Below, piece by piece: positions 10,361 to 21,381 of a DNA stretch of 64,000 nucleotides (positions are counted from its first letter, which is position 1; every line of letters begins with the position of its first letter). The notes below the pieces were generated by a model that saw only the letters and a list, made by a program, of their open reading frames with translations, was not told the DNA's origin and searched no databases. The translations under genes were made by a program, and so were the position numbers. The stretch lies in assembly GCF_000226095.1 (NCBI RefSeq), contig NC_016477.1, positions 248,001 to 312,000 of the forward strand. The letters run 5' to 3'. This DNA comes from Thermothelomyces thermophilus ATCC 42464 (taxonomy: Eukaryota; Ascomycota; Sordariomycetes; Sordariales; Chaetomiaceae).

Positions 10361-13300
10361 ATGGCAACTGAGTCACCCAAACAGCGATCTGATGAAGCTA
10401 CTCTAACTTCCTCCACCGAGCCCGTAAGTCCTAGTTCTCATTTTTCTTCTTCCCGGCCCCCGTCGGTGCTCGCTCGTCGCCGTTAACCGCAGCTGCCCCG
10501 CGCCACCTGCAGACAATCAAGGTCGACTCCGACTCGCAAAATGTCGATTCCAAACAGCCGCACGTAAACGGCGAGGCCTCCGCTGCCGCGACGGACGAGC
10601 TCGAGAACAAGCACATATCCGATATCGTCGACGATTTGGTGAATTCGACAGAAGTTAGCATTAGTGGAGGATCCGACAACGAGGCTGCCAGATCAGATGC
10701 GTCAAAGACCAAGGACGACGCGAAGAGCCAAGGCCGCGCCTCTTCGTCCATCAAGAAGCCGACATCTTTCAAAGCAATCAACGTCAATAAAACCTTTCTC
10801 ACTTCCAAAACCCCCGCCCCAGGCACTCAGCCCAAGGCTGCCGAGAAGGCGGCCCCAACGACCAGCGCCGCGTCCCCCGCTCCGGGCACCACGACCACGA
10901 GCCGGCCGAGGCTGGTTGCCAAACTCGGTAGCGGTTTGATTACGAAGAGTTCCGGAGGAAACGGGGGAAAGCCGGCTCCTGACCCGAGCGCTGTCTGGAA
11001 CAAGAATCGACGTGAGCAACCGATTGCCCCAGGTAACGCTGGCCCTTGACGAAGGTAAAGACTAACAAACCGCACAGCCGCCCCTCCACCGGAGCCGAAG
11101 AAGTATACCGACGAGGAGCTCAGGAAATATGGAATCCACATGGCCTCGCGACTGCAGTCCGACTCCTCAAAGGGCCACTCCAACTGGGCCGATATCGAAG
11201 ACGATGACGATGATTGGGCTCCCGATACCATCACGTGGAAAGACGGCACCAAAGTTGCCATCACGCATCCCGAGGGACAGCCCGCTAACGCGCCCGCATC
11301 AGAGTCAAAAAGCCAACCAGCTTCGAAGGACAATGCGCCCGCGGAGAGTACCAAGGCCTCGAGCCCGAGCAGCTCGCCATCCGTTAAGCCTGGCGTCCTC
11401 GGTTCCGGAAAGGGGCTCGTACTGAAGGGTGCGCCTGAAAAGCCGACTCTGGTGGCGAAGCCACCGCCTCCGCCCGCGCCGACCAAGTCGCCATGGGCGC
11501 CCCTACCCAAGATCGAGAGGGTCTCTCCAGCGGCGGTGGAGGCTCAAACGGGACCAACACCACAACCGAATTCCGGTGACGCCCGCACGAACCAAACACA
11601 TAGTCAGCCGCCACCCAGGGAGATTGCGGCAGACGACTTCAGCCGAACCCCTTGGCGAGACGGGCCCCAGGGAGGCAACAGGGAGCTTTTCAACTCGCAG
11701 TCTGGCCGCTATGAACCAGCTCCAGACCGCCGTGGTCCGATGCGCCAGGAGCCGCAGTACGGACGGCATCCGGCGGTCATGCAGCGGCCACCACATCACG
11801 AACAGCAAGGGCCTACGGAATACTCGGGGGGCCTCCAGCCGGGCAGAAACGAGCATCAGGGACCCGAAGAGCGGAGACGAGGATCCTCGAACATTAGCGG
11901 CGGAAGCGGTAGCTGGCAACGACTCAAAGGCGCCGAACATCCACTTCCCCCGCCCGAGCTGATCAACGCCCGTCGCGCATCCACGACTGCAGGAAGCGAT
12001 AGCCCCGCCTCGCCGAGAAACTTCTCGCCCTCTGGCGCTCAGGGCGGCTCCCAGCATGGCCAGGCGTTTGGGCCCAGACCTTCTCCTGGAACGGCCCATG
12101 CGACGCCCTATTCGAGTGGAACGGGCCCTGGCGGTCGCACCATGCCGCCCCCGGTCCAGCCCTCGCCTACCATCACGCCAGTCGCCCCCATTACCGAGGA
12201 TGACATTGAGCTGCAGAAGAGATTGATGCGCGAGCGTCGGGAGCTCGCTCTAAAGCGTCGGCAGGAGGAAGAGGCCAGGGAAGAGGCGGCTCGCAGGGAA
12301 CGGATTCGCCTGAAACTGGAGGCACTGGGGCCACCTCCGGAGACGAGCAAAAGCAAAAAAGCGGCCGCTAAGGATCAAGCCTTCACTCCCACGCAGATTC
12401 AATCGCGGGAGCCTACGAACTCTGAAAAACCAGCGCCGGAGCGATCGCAGGAAGCACAAAAGGAGGCTCCCCAGGCCGTCACGCCGCAACCGCAACCTGC
12501 CAAGCAACCTCCCACTCAACCCGCCCAGTCCACCGAACCGGCAGCACAGACCGTTTCAAAGCCCGATGGTGCCGAATCTCGCCCGCAACCTCACCCTTGG
12601 GCAACTACGCCGCGGCAGGGTGATCGACCGGCGGCGGTCTGGGGACCCCAGCCTTCGACCAAGAATGTATGGGCTGCTCCGAATAACAATAACAACCGAA
12701 GCCTAGGAAATGGGACTTTTGCGACCGAAATTGGGGCACCACCGCCCCCCTCGGGTCCTGGACCGATTGCACCGCCGAGCAGCGTCCGCGCTGCCGGCCC
12801 GTCGCAGACCAATATGACTTCGGCCGCCCCCTGGCAGCCACCAATCGGGCCCCCGAGACAGCCACAGGCACCCAGGAGCACCGGTGAACGCGACATGAAG
12901 GACAATCCTTGGGCCGCTGCTGTTCGTGCCAATGACGGCAGGTTCTCGGAGATGCTCAGTTCTCAACAGGACGAGAGGGAGCGTCGGTTGCAAGCAGAAG
13001 GTCGCTCCCCTGCGGAAGCCCAGCCTGCTATCAAAGACACTTGGCGTCCAACGAGGCTTGACGAGAATGGAGTGCGTACCGAGGGCGCACCGAAGCAAAC
13101 CATACACATCGGGAAAGAGAACCCGTGGGCTGGTTCTGCCGAACCTAAGCCCTCGGCCTCCCAGCAAGCGCCGTCGGTGCCGGGTGGCGACGTGTCCGAG
13201 TACAGTCAGCTCCCTCAGAGCAGCATACCTGCCCACGATATGGCGTCAGCGTCCATGATTGGCACAAAGACGGCAGTGCCGCCTGGAAGGGGCTCGCGCT

Positions 13301-14265
13301 TCTTCCCGGCTCGCGATGCCCGTCAAGACGCTCGTGACGTCCGTCCAGAGCCGACTGCGGAAGCGTTACGGCACAACGCTCCATCCCCTCCCCCTCCCGA
13401 TATGGCCGGCCACCCGGCATTCGACGGCGACGCAACCCACCCACACGTATCGTTACCGCGACCGCACCCGATCGTACGACTCCCACCGGCAGCTTCGGAA
13501 TCAAAGACGAGCGCGCCAGAGGCTAACCGGACCACTGCTGGTTCCTCAAGGTCCCAGGGGCCCAGCTTTGCCTGGGCATCACAGCCGGCCTACAAAGAAG
13601 CGGATGGGCCGCGCGCATCTGCTCAGAAGCCGGAAAACCCGTGGCAGGCCAAGATCGACAACCTGCTGGGTGACCGCAAGGTGCACCCGTCTAGGACTGC
13701 AGCAAGTGACGTCCAAGCTCCCCCCCAAAAACAGCAGGAGTCGTCGGTTCCCGAACCAGTGGCTCCCGACGCCGGGGTGGAAGGGTTGGCTACCACCAAG
13801 GTGATGGCCGAGGAGTGCTTTGAAGAGCAGGAAATGGGGTCTGTCCCTCCTATCAGGCTTCCTAAGACGGTTCCAGAGATGGCATGGCAACCTAGCCCCG
13901 CACCGAAGCCCCTTAGCAAGAAGTTTTGGCCTACCGTGCTCAGTGCGGAACCGATCAGCTTCCCCATCGACGTGTCGGGGGCTGGAAACGTGTGGCGTAT
14001 CTGCATTCCGGGGACCGAGAGCAAGACTGTCACGGTTCCGTTTGGCCGGACGCGCAGCAATCCGCGTCGGGGAGGACCGCGCGGCGGCCGGCATAGCTCG
14101 TCGGCTCAGCATAGGCAGGGCAAGGGGCGGGACGGGTCTTCCTCCTATCCGGGGGAGCAACGCGACGGCGTCTCGGGCTCCAACTCGCACGGCAGAAACA
14201 ACCGAGGTGGTTATCGGGGACGCGAAAACTGGTCGCGTCATGCGGCCTCCCAAATCCAGGCATGA
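10361..14265 (+). CDS. Large disordered RGG-tailed protein of unknown function
   Basis: I do not recognise this gene beyond its composition. Exons are 10361-10423, 10513-11011 and 11078-14265 (3750 nt, 1249 aa). Most of the protein is low-complexity Pro/Ser/Gln/Ala sequence. Three segments look structured or conserved. The first is near residues 195-235 (KKYTDEELRKYGIHMASRLQ, then NWADIEDDDDDWAPDTITWK). The second is a highly charged probable coiled coil at about 563-605 (DIELQKRLMRERRELALKRR). The third is a short segment near the C-terminus (PISFPIDVSGAGNVWRICIPG). Short tryptophan repeats of the type NPWAA/NPWAG/NPWQAK recur. The tail (about 1183-1245) is RG/RGG-rich, as in RNA-binding and translation-associated proteins. 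A role in mRNA metabolism is inference only. Confidence 0.8.
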
Positions 14266-15558
14266 TTTGAATACATCGCCATTTTAGGTCTGGGCTGCGA
14301 GACAAAAGTGAACAGTGTCGGGAAGTTTGCCCCAGACCACCTTAAGACACTCGAGCTGTCATACTTTGGATGACGACGCTCTGCCCCACGGCACAACGGT
14401 GGCACCACCCATGCACAAGTTACCGGGGTAGGTAACGTTGAACCGTTGGTCTGCCCTCCATTTTGATATCGCTGCGCGATACTAGCAGCAGTGTATTTTT
14501 GTTTTCTTTCTTCCTTTTTTTTTCTACTCTTTCCTCGGGGTCTCTCTCTCTATTACCCTCTCCTTGCGGCGTGGCTGCTTCTCTGGTCACTTGCAACAAC
14601 CCCCGCTGGTCTGTCCCATCTCGTCTTAGAGGATGGATGAGACGATTACAGGACACGAATACGGGCAACGAGCTCGTCGCTTTACATACTATGGCGCAGC
14701 CTGATAGCAGGCGGGCAGCTAAGGCCGTACGCTCGAGTCTCCAACGATGACGATGTGGGCGTGGACGGGCATGGCATGGATCAAAAGGAGAGCACGGGGA
14801 CAGGGACAAAGCAATCGGTTGCTCGTACTGGATTTTGCGATCTGGGCCTTGGCGACCAACACTAGCCAGGCTGCTGACCAGCTAAAACGGGAAAACGATG
14901 AATGTCTTGAGTGTTTGTGCGTGTGTGTCTGGCCTCTGAGATAGACCGGAGAAGCAAGGATACTTGTCCCATATTGATGTGGACAGAGACGGGATGATGG
15001 ATTGCTCTGCCTTGCAGTGTCAACCACAACGATATGTGGCGATGGGCCGGGGGCATGACAGTACGAATGGGCTGGAGTAGTTGCAGTTGACAGTTTTAGG
15101 TCTCGAGACAAAAAAAAGGTATCATGATCGAGGTCCTTTTTACGGTTTGTTTGCGGGTTGTGACTTTGCTCGGTTGACTTGAGACATGATTTGTGGCGTG
15201 ACGTTATCTGACCCCTCTCTGTCGTCAACCTTTTTGGACTATGGCCGAGATGAGAAGCCGTTGCGCGTTTAGTGCGGCTCTTGTCAATGCAGTGTGTTTA
15301 TTAAAGAGATATGCTGAGAACAGGAGAACAGCGCAATCGCGGTTATCGTTGCTTCATGGGACTCTCTCTCCTTAATGGAGTTGCCCCGCTGGCCGCGGCT
15401 CCGCTCACTCGGGTTCCCCTCATCGAGTTCATTTCCTCTCACACAACCACGCGCTTCCCGACTACTTAACACTAATAGTCATCACTCATCTCATTTTTCG
15501 GCGCCGCCACCGCCCCGGTCTCAAAGATCTTCAATTCGGATCTCGACCTCCAATAATT
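14266..15558. other. Intergenic region, RGG protein to aminotransferase
   Basis: About 1.3 kb with no supported gene. The first part should be 3' UTR of the RGG protein gene and the last part the aminotransferase promoter. T-rich and CT-rich tracts lie near 14500-14560. Nothing else recognised. Confidence 0.5.
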
Positions 15559-15594
15559 ATGGCGACCATTACCAATGCCAGCACCGGCGGCGAC

Positions 15595-15632
<38 letters not shown>

Positions 15633-16284
15633 CAACAACAACAACAATGTCAATAACGACATCAGTAGAGGAGGTACTGCCTCTGATGGCGGCGGCCTTT
15701 TCAAGGGAGTGAAACTAGCACAGAAAAAGAAGCTGATCAACCTCCTCCGCGGCTGGCCGGCTCCCAGTCTCCTCCCCGCGGCCGACCTGCAGGAGGCAAC
15801 AAACTACGTCCTCTCGGACCCGGCCATCGCCGTGCCCGTGTTGCAGTACGGAATCGACCCGGGGTACCAGCCGCTGAGGGAGGAGGTGGCGCGGTGGCTG
15901 AGCGAGCTGTACCCGAGGTATACCCCGCCCGGGTCACCAGGGTCACCACCAGCCGAAAAAGGAGGTGGGCGTGGTAGCGATGGTAGTAGTAGTGACGGGA
16001 GCGGCAGCGGCAGCGGCAGCGGGGCCGGGATATCGGCCGACGAGATCACCATCACGGGCGGCGCGAGCCAGAGCCTGGCCTGCGTGCTGCAGTCGTTCAC
16101 GGACCCCGGGTACACGCGCGCCGTGTGGGTGGCCGCGCCCTGCTACTTCATGGCCTGTCCCATCTTTGAGGACAACGGGTTCCGCGGCAGGTTGAGGGCG
16201 CTGCCCGAGGACGAGGGGGGCGTGGACGTGCGTGTGTTGGAGAGGCGGCTGAAGGAGTGTGAGGCGGAGCCATGGGAGGTATGT

Positions 16285-16315
<31 letters not shown>

Positions 16316-17577
16316 GTATATGTTCTCCTTGCCTCTCTCCCTCCTGATCTCTAGTTGTATACAAACCCAAACCCCTTATTCCAGATACTAACATATTGAC
16401 CTCCCTACCTCCTACTCCCCGTACCAAGAACCGCCCCCTCAAGAACCCATACCCCGACCGCAAGCTGTACCGCCACGTCATCTACCTCGTCGCGACGTGC
16501 GCCAACCCCTCCGGCAAGACCATGTCCCTGGCCCGGCGCGAGCAGCTGGTCCACCTCGCCCGCGAGTACGACGCGCTCATCATCAGCGACGACGTCTACG
16601 ACTTGCTCCAATGGCCGGTCACGCCTCTGTCTTCCCTCCCGTCCCCGTCCGCGTCCCCGTCCCCATCCGCGACCGGGACCGGGTCCGGGTCCGGGTCTGA
16701 ATCCGGGTCCCCGTTCCCGGTGCCGCGGCCGCCGCTGCTGCCTCTGCTCTCGCAGATCGACGCGGCCCTGCCGCCGTCGCGGCACAACCCGGCGGGCAGC
16801 GGCAAGGTCTTCTCGCACGCCATCTCGAACGCGTCCTTCTCCAAGCTGGTCGGGCCGGGCGTGCGCACGGGCTGGATCCACGCGTCGGCCGACTTCGCCT
16901 ACGGCTTCTCCGTCACGGGCACCAACCGCAGCGGCGGCGCCGCCAGCCAGTTCGCCGCCGCCGTCGTCTGGCGCGCCCTCGCCTCCGGCCGCGTCGCCCG
17001 CCACGTCGACTCCGTCGTCCGCCCCGCCCTCCGCCGCCGCCACGCCCTCGCCCTCGACGCCATCGCCCGCTTCCTCGCGCCCCTCGGCGTCACCGTCTGG
17101 GGTGGCAATACCGTCCGCGGCGCCGGGCAGGGCGTCGGTTTTTTCTCTCGCGGTGATGGTGGTGGTAGTAGTAGTGGTGGTAGTAGTAGTGGTGATAGTA
17201 GTAGTAATAGTAGTAGTAGCAGCAGCGGAGAGCGGGGTGGAGAAGCGGAGGTCGGGGACGGCAGGGAAGAAGTGTACGGCGGCTACTTTTTGTGGCTGAC
17301 GCTGCCGGAAGGAGTGGATTCCGCGGTGGTCGCGGAGCGGGCGAGGGCGGAAGAGGACCTGATAGTGGCGCCGGGCCAGATCTTCGAGGTGGCCGGGGAT
17401 GAAGACTCGGCGAGGTTCCCGAGGAACTTGAGGCTGTCCTACTCGTGGGCGGACGAGGAGGACATCGTGGAGGGGATAGAAAGGTTGGCAACGGTGCTGA
17501 GGAGGATGTTGCGGGGGGAGGGTGACGACGAGGCCCGGAAGGAGGACGCCCACGGGGATGCACAGGTGTTCAAGTAA
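15559..17577 (+). CDS. PLP-dependent aminotransferase, class I/II (Yer152c-like)
   Basis: A fold-type I aminotransferase resembling the fungal Yer152c group; substrate is not determinable here. Exons are 15559-16278 and 16429-17577 (1869 nt, 622 aa). The intron has a TACTAAC branch site at 16386-16392 and a 28-T run. Family features: LQYGIDPGYQPLREEVARWL, ITGGASQSLACVLQ, CANPSGKTMSLARREQL, ALIISDDVYDLL with the PLP-contact Asp at about 294-295, and the Schiff-base Lys379 in NASFSKLVGPGVRTGW. The C-terminal part GYFLWLTLP, IVAPGQIFEV and LRLSYSW completes the fold. It is longer than usual because of a Ser/Asn N-terminal run, a Ser/Pro/Gly insertion at about residues 305-340, and a Gly/Ser insertion near 480-510. 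These insertions coincide with trinucleotide and GC repeats. Confidence 0.88.
15600..15648 (+). repeat. (AGC)n/(AAC)n coding microsatellite
   Basis: Trinucleotide run in the first exon of the aminotransferase gene, encoding consecutive Ser and then Asn residues. The unit length keeps the frame open, so unit number may vary between strains. Confidence 0.8.
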
Positions 17578-17829
17578 ACAGAAGGGGGTTATGGTGAGGA
17601 TTTCCACTGGATCCTGGATCGTGCTATCCGCCTACTTCACGAGTCTCAAAATAGGGACGGCGAGACGTCTTGACAGGAGCTTGTACGCATGGGGTGTGAC
17701 ATGGGCGGCATCCTCCCCTGCTGCCTCATCGCTTCTCCTCGGTCGAAGGATCGGGGTACGAGTGAATCTAGGAGCATAACAGCGTTAGCAAGAATGGCGT
17801 GCAGGTGAGGTGCGGTATAGGTGGTCAGG

Positions 17830-18383
17830 TCATGCCTTGTCTGCGAGTGCCAGCCATTCCTCAACCCCCCGCAGATACGGATCAGCAGCGGCGTCGACGG
17901 GCTGCTCGTGGCCCCAGACGACCATCTCGTCGAACTCGGCCTGGACCTGCAGGGAGCCCTGGGGGGGAGCCTCGGGCTCGAGGTCGATAACGTCGGCTTC
18001 CTCGGGCCTCCTGGACGGCTGCTTCGGCGCAGACACGGCCGCGACAACGCCGCGGTAGTTATCTGGCAGCTTCGCGGCGGTGCCCTGGAGCTTGCGTCCC
18101 CGAAAATAAGCGGTGCGGGTCCCGGCTAGCGGCAAAACAGCGAGTCAGTTAAGAGGCTCTTCTCTCATCTCTTATCTCTCTCTCTCATCTCTCTCTCTCT
18201 CTCTCTCTCTCTCGGCCTTTACTAAACAGGATCCTAACCCTCGTTGACTCGGGGGTCCCAGAAGGCCCGGGCAGGCTCGACGGAGCCGTTGTGATGGACG
18301 CGGCACGGGAGGACGTGCGGTGTCGCCTTGGGGATATCCGCCAAAGGCTTTTCGGATCTGACGCTGAGCATCGGTTGTGACAT
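17830..18383 (-). CDS. rnh203: Ribonuclease H2 non-catalytic subunit C
   Basis: Scaffold subunit of the RNase H2 complex, which removes ribonucleotides misincorporated in DNA. Exons are 18383-18239 and 18125-17830 (441 nt, 146 aa). The first exon has HVLPCRVHHNG followed by ARAFWDP. The second starts with the diagnostic TAYFRGRKLQGT and then LPDNYRGVV, and ends with a helical LRGVEEWLALADKA. This order matches the RNASEH2C/Rnh203 family and the length is normal. The donor is GTTAGG, a less common but GT-type site. The 113-nt intron holds a CT/GA microsatellite (about 18175-18213). It converges on the aminotransferase gene. Confidence 0.87.
18175..18213. repeat. (CT)n microsatellite in rnh203 intron
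   Basis: CT-rich dinucleotide run inside the single intron of the minus-strand RNase H2 subunit C gene, reading as GA in the transcript. Confidence 0.75.
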
Positions 18384-19514
18384 TTTGGGTCCGCTCTGTT
18401 CCGGCAGTTGGTCCCGGACCGAGAGATGATAAGACGCGTTGGTGAAGCGAAGAAGTTTAAGTGGAACGCGGTTGACGCGTCTGCGATCTGCCGCTCTGGA
18501 AAGATGCAGGGGTTCGGGTTAAGCATGTGGGGCACCTGGAGGGCCTGGGTTGCACTCTGTTAACTTATCGAAGGACCGAGGCAATCAGGTAACTAACCAT
18601 TTAAATCAGGCTTCAGTTTAATCACGAACTTAGTGGTACATACATTATAAGACAACGCTTTCACCTCGGTTAAACAACCTTTGCTTGTGAGATACAATGC
18701 TCATCATATTTGAATAACACATTAAAAAAAACGTAAGGGTCACACATTTGAATTAAACCGCCACTTGGCGCACGATGGGAGATCGATAGGCTGCCCGGAG
18801 CCCTCCACTTCAGTCACTACATTACTGTAACCAAAGAAGTCGCGGTATCTGATGGAATCTATTGTCGTAGTTCACTGTACTGTATTTGCCGCTGTGCTGC
18901 ACAAGCGTGACGAAAAAGAGCAGTATCAATCCACTGAGCTTATTATGTCAGTTAGTATATCATGCCAATCTCCTTCCACATTCATGATGCCCTTATCGAC
19001 TATGAAGGGCCCGGGATCTGAAGGAGTGAGGGCCGTGGAGAGAGAGACCCGGGATTTTGAAGGAACAGAGTACATAACCATCCGCGAATCTTTCTGTTTC
19101 CCGACTACCCAAAAAAGACCATACCCTTGTTGAGTAGATGCAGTGTACAACACGAGGGAGCTAACTCTATTTCGAGATTCCAATGCAAGTTAAGGATGAG
19201 GGCTGGCTCGATCTCTCACCATCTGAACGATTAACCCCTGAATTTTTCCTCTGGGCCTTGGGGATAAAGAAGGTCGGTCACATGGACGGAGTCACCGTAG
19301 TCACCCCTTTTCTCTCACTAGACCCGGCGCGCTCCTTCCACTCTGCGCGAGGGCACATGCTTGTAATTATGGATCTTTTTGGCAACTCAGAAGGACGGAA
19401 ACAAATTCCAAATCTCCATCTCGTGCAGCTATCATAGGGCTGGCAAGTTGATACCAGTTGTTGTTCGAATGAAGTTCTTCTGTAACACCACCGACACCAC
19501 CGACCATCGCCGCC
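18384..19514. other. Divergent intergenic region rnh203 / CFA-synthase-like gene
   Basis: 1.13 kb between divergent starts, so it should hold both promoters. It is more AT-rich than the neighbouring coding regions. Short open frames on both strands (for example about 18852-19133 and 19183-19437) have no family resemblance and I do not call them genes. Confidence 0.45.
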
Positions 19515-21197
19515 ATGGCATCGTCATCGTCTCGTCCGGGCCTGATCGGCTATCTCTCACAGGCGCTCTCTGACGTGTCAGCTAACCTTCGCGACAAGCT
19601 CATCCACCTCACCTATGGGCCAGCCATTGCCATCGCTAAGCCGGCCATCCTGAGCCTGCTCTCTTCCATCGAGCTCGGCACCTTAATCCTTATCGACGAG
19701 CATCACCGAGAGCGCCACGTCTTTGGCCGGCCACTATTAGAGTCCCTGGACCTCAACAAAAACACCGCATCAGTAATACCAAACGGCAATAGCCGACCCT
19801 TTGCCGATGGACACGCTAACCCCGCCGTCACCCTGACCGTGACCTCCCCTAACTTCTACCTGCGCCTCCTCCTGCTCGCCGACATGGGCTTCGCCCAATC
19901 CTACCTCCTCCGCGAGGTCGTCTGCTCAGATCTGACTGCCTTCTTCCGCCTCTTTATCCTCAACCGCGCCCGCCTCAACAACGGCAGCGCCCGCCCGTCC
20001 TCCCCGTTCCTCAGCACCGCTCTATCCCTCCTCCTCCTCGGCTGCTCGTCCGGGATTCCGGGGAGGACGATGATGACGAGGGCGAGGAGCAATACGGCCG
20101 AGACCGCCCTCCTCAACGCCTCGGCGCACTACGACCTCGGAAACGCCCTCTTCGCCGCCTTCCTGTCCGCCGACATGACGTACTCCTGCCCCGTCTGGGC
20201 TCCTCTTCCCCGCCGTGGCAACTCCGTCGCCGACGACGACGACAGAAACGACAACGGTGAAGAGGAAACGGACGAGGAGGAGACGCTGGAGGCAGCGCAG
20301 CTCCGCAAGATCCATCGCGTCATCGCCTCGGCGCGCATCAAGCGCGGCGACCATGTGCTGGAGATCGGCACCGGATGGGGTTCGTTCGCCATCGAGGCCG
20401 TCAAGACGACCGGGTGTCGCGTGACGACGGTGACGCTGTCGAGGGAGCAGAAGGCCTGGGTCGAGGAGAGGGTCCGGCGGGAGGGGCTGGGATGCAAGGT
20501 CGACGTCTTGCTGCTCGACTATCGGGCCATCCCGGCCGTCCCCGGCGGTTACGACAAGATTGTCTCGATCGAGATGGTGGAGGCGGTCGGTAAGGACCAT
20601 TTGGCCGCGTACTTCGGGGTCGTGCACCGCTTGTTAAAGAGGGAGGGCGGCATAGCCGTGCTGCAGTGTATCACCATGCCCGAGGGAAGGCAGGCGGCGT
20701 ACGAGGAAAGGGAAGAGTGAGTTTAAATTGAGTGCCGGAAAGAGAGAGAGAGGAGCGCTAACGACTGCTGAACTCTAGCTTCATCAACCGGTACATCTTC
20801 CCGGGCGGCTATCTCCCGTCTATCACGCAGCTGCTGGACCATATCACCGCCGAGTCCAATGGCACGCTCATCGTCGAATCCGTCGCAAATATCGGAGGCC
20901 ATTACGCCCGGACCCTCCGGTTGTGGAGGGAGAGATTCCTCGCCAATTATGACGCCAAGATCCGCCAGGTTCTCGCTGAGAAACATCCGGATACGACGGA
21001 GGAGGAGCTTGATGTGTTTCGGAGAAAATGGGAGGTAGGCTCCAGGTCACACACCCAGGTGACTGATTATTTCGCTGACAAGCTAGTACTACTTCTCGTA
21101 CTGTGAGGCCGGTTTTCTGACCAAGACGCTTGGCGACGTCATCATCACCGTCGGCAGAGAGGGTGCCATGGAACTGATGGAGGGTATTCCCCTCTAA
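19515..21197 (+). CDS. Cyclopropane-fatty-acyl-phospholipid synthase-like methyltransferase
   Basis: A SAM-dependent methyltransferase of the CFA synthase family, whose members add a methylene or methyl group to unsaturated acyl chains of membrane phospholipids. Exons are 19515-20716, 20779-21034 and 21087-21197 (1569 nt, 522 aa). The core contains AHYDLGNALFAAFL, MTYSCPVW, the SAM loop VLEIGTGWGSFAIEA (281-295), TVTLSREQKAW, DYRAIP, IVSIEMVEAVG, VLQCITMP, FINRYIFPGGYLPS and the C-terminal RKWEYYFSYCEAGF. An acidic Asp/Glu insert sits between the YDLGN block and the SAM loop. The N-terminal domain (NFYLRLLLLADMGFAQSYL) matches the usual non-catalytic domain. The gene converges on rex4. Bacterial ancestry is known for the family in general; timing here is not assessed. 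Confidence 0.88.
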
Positions 21198-21381
21198 GAA
21201 TCGGTGATGGATGGCTCCGGTAACGATGGCACAGGGAACTTCATGGCCAAGTCGGATCGTGTAGTGGGCTTTTCCTCTTCCTCATTGGTGATCGAACACG
21301 TCGGACACACACAACGGTTACACACAACGGTTGCGTAGTGTGAGCCGTTAGGAGTGGCATAAGCATGACGAGCAGCATTGA

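Noticed and set aside
18852-19437. Short open frames between rnh203 and the CFA-synthase-like gene
   Set aside because: AT-richer than real genes here and without family features; likely promoter or spacer sequence.
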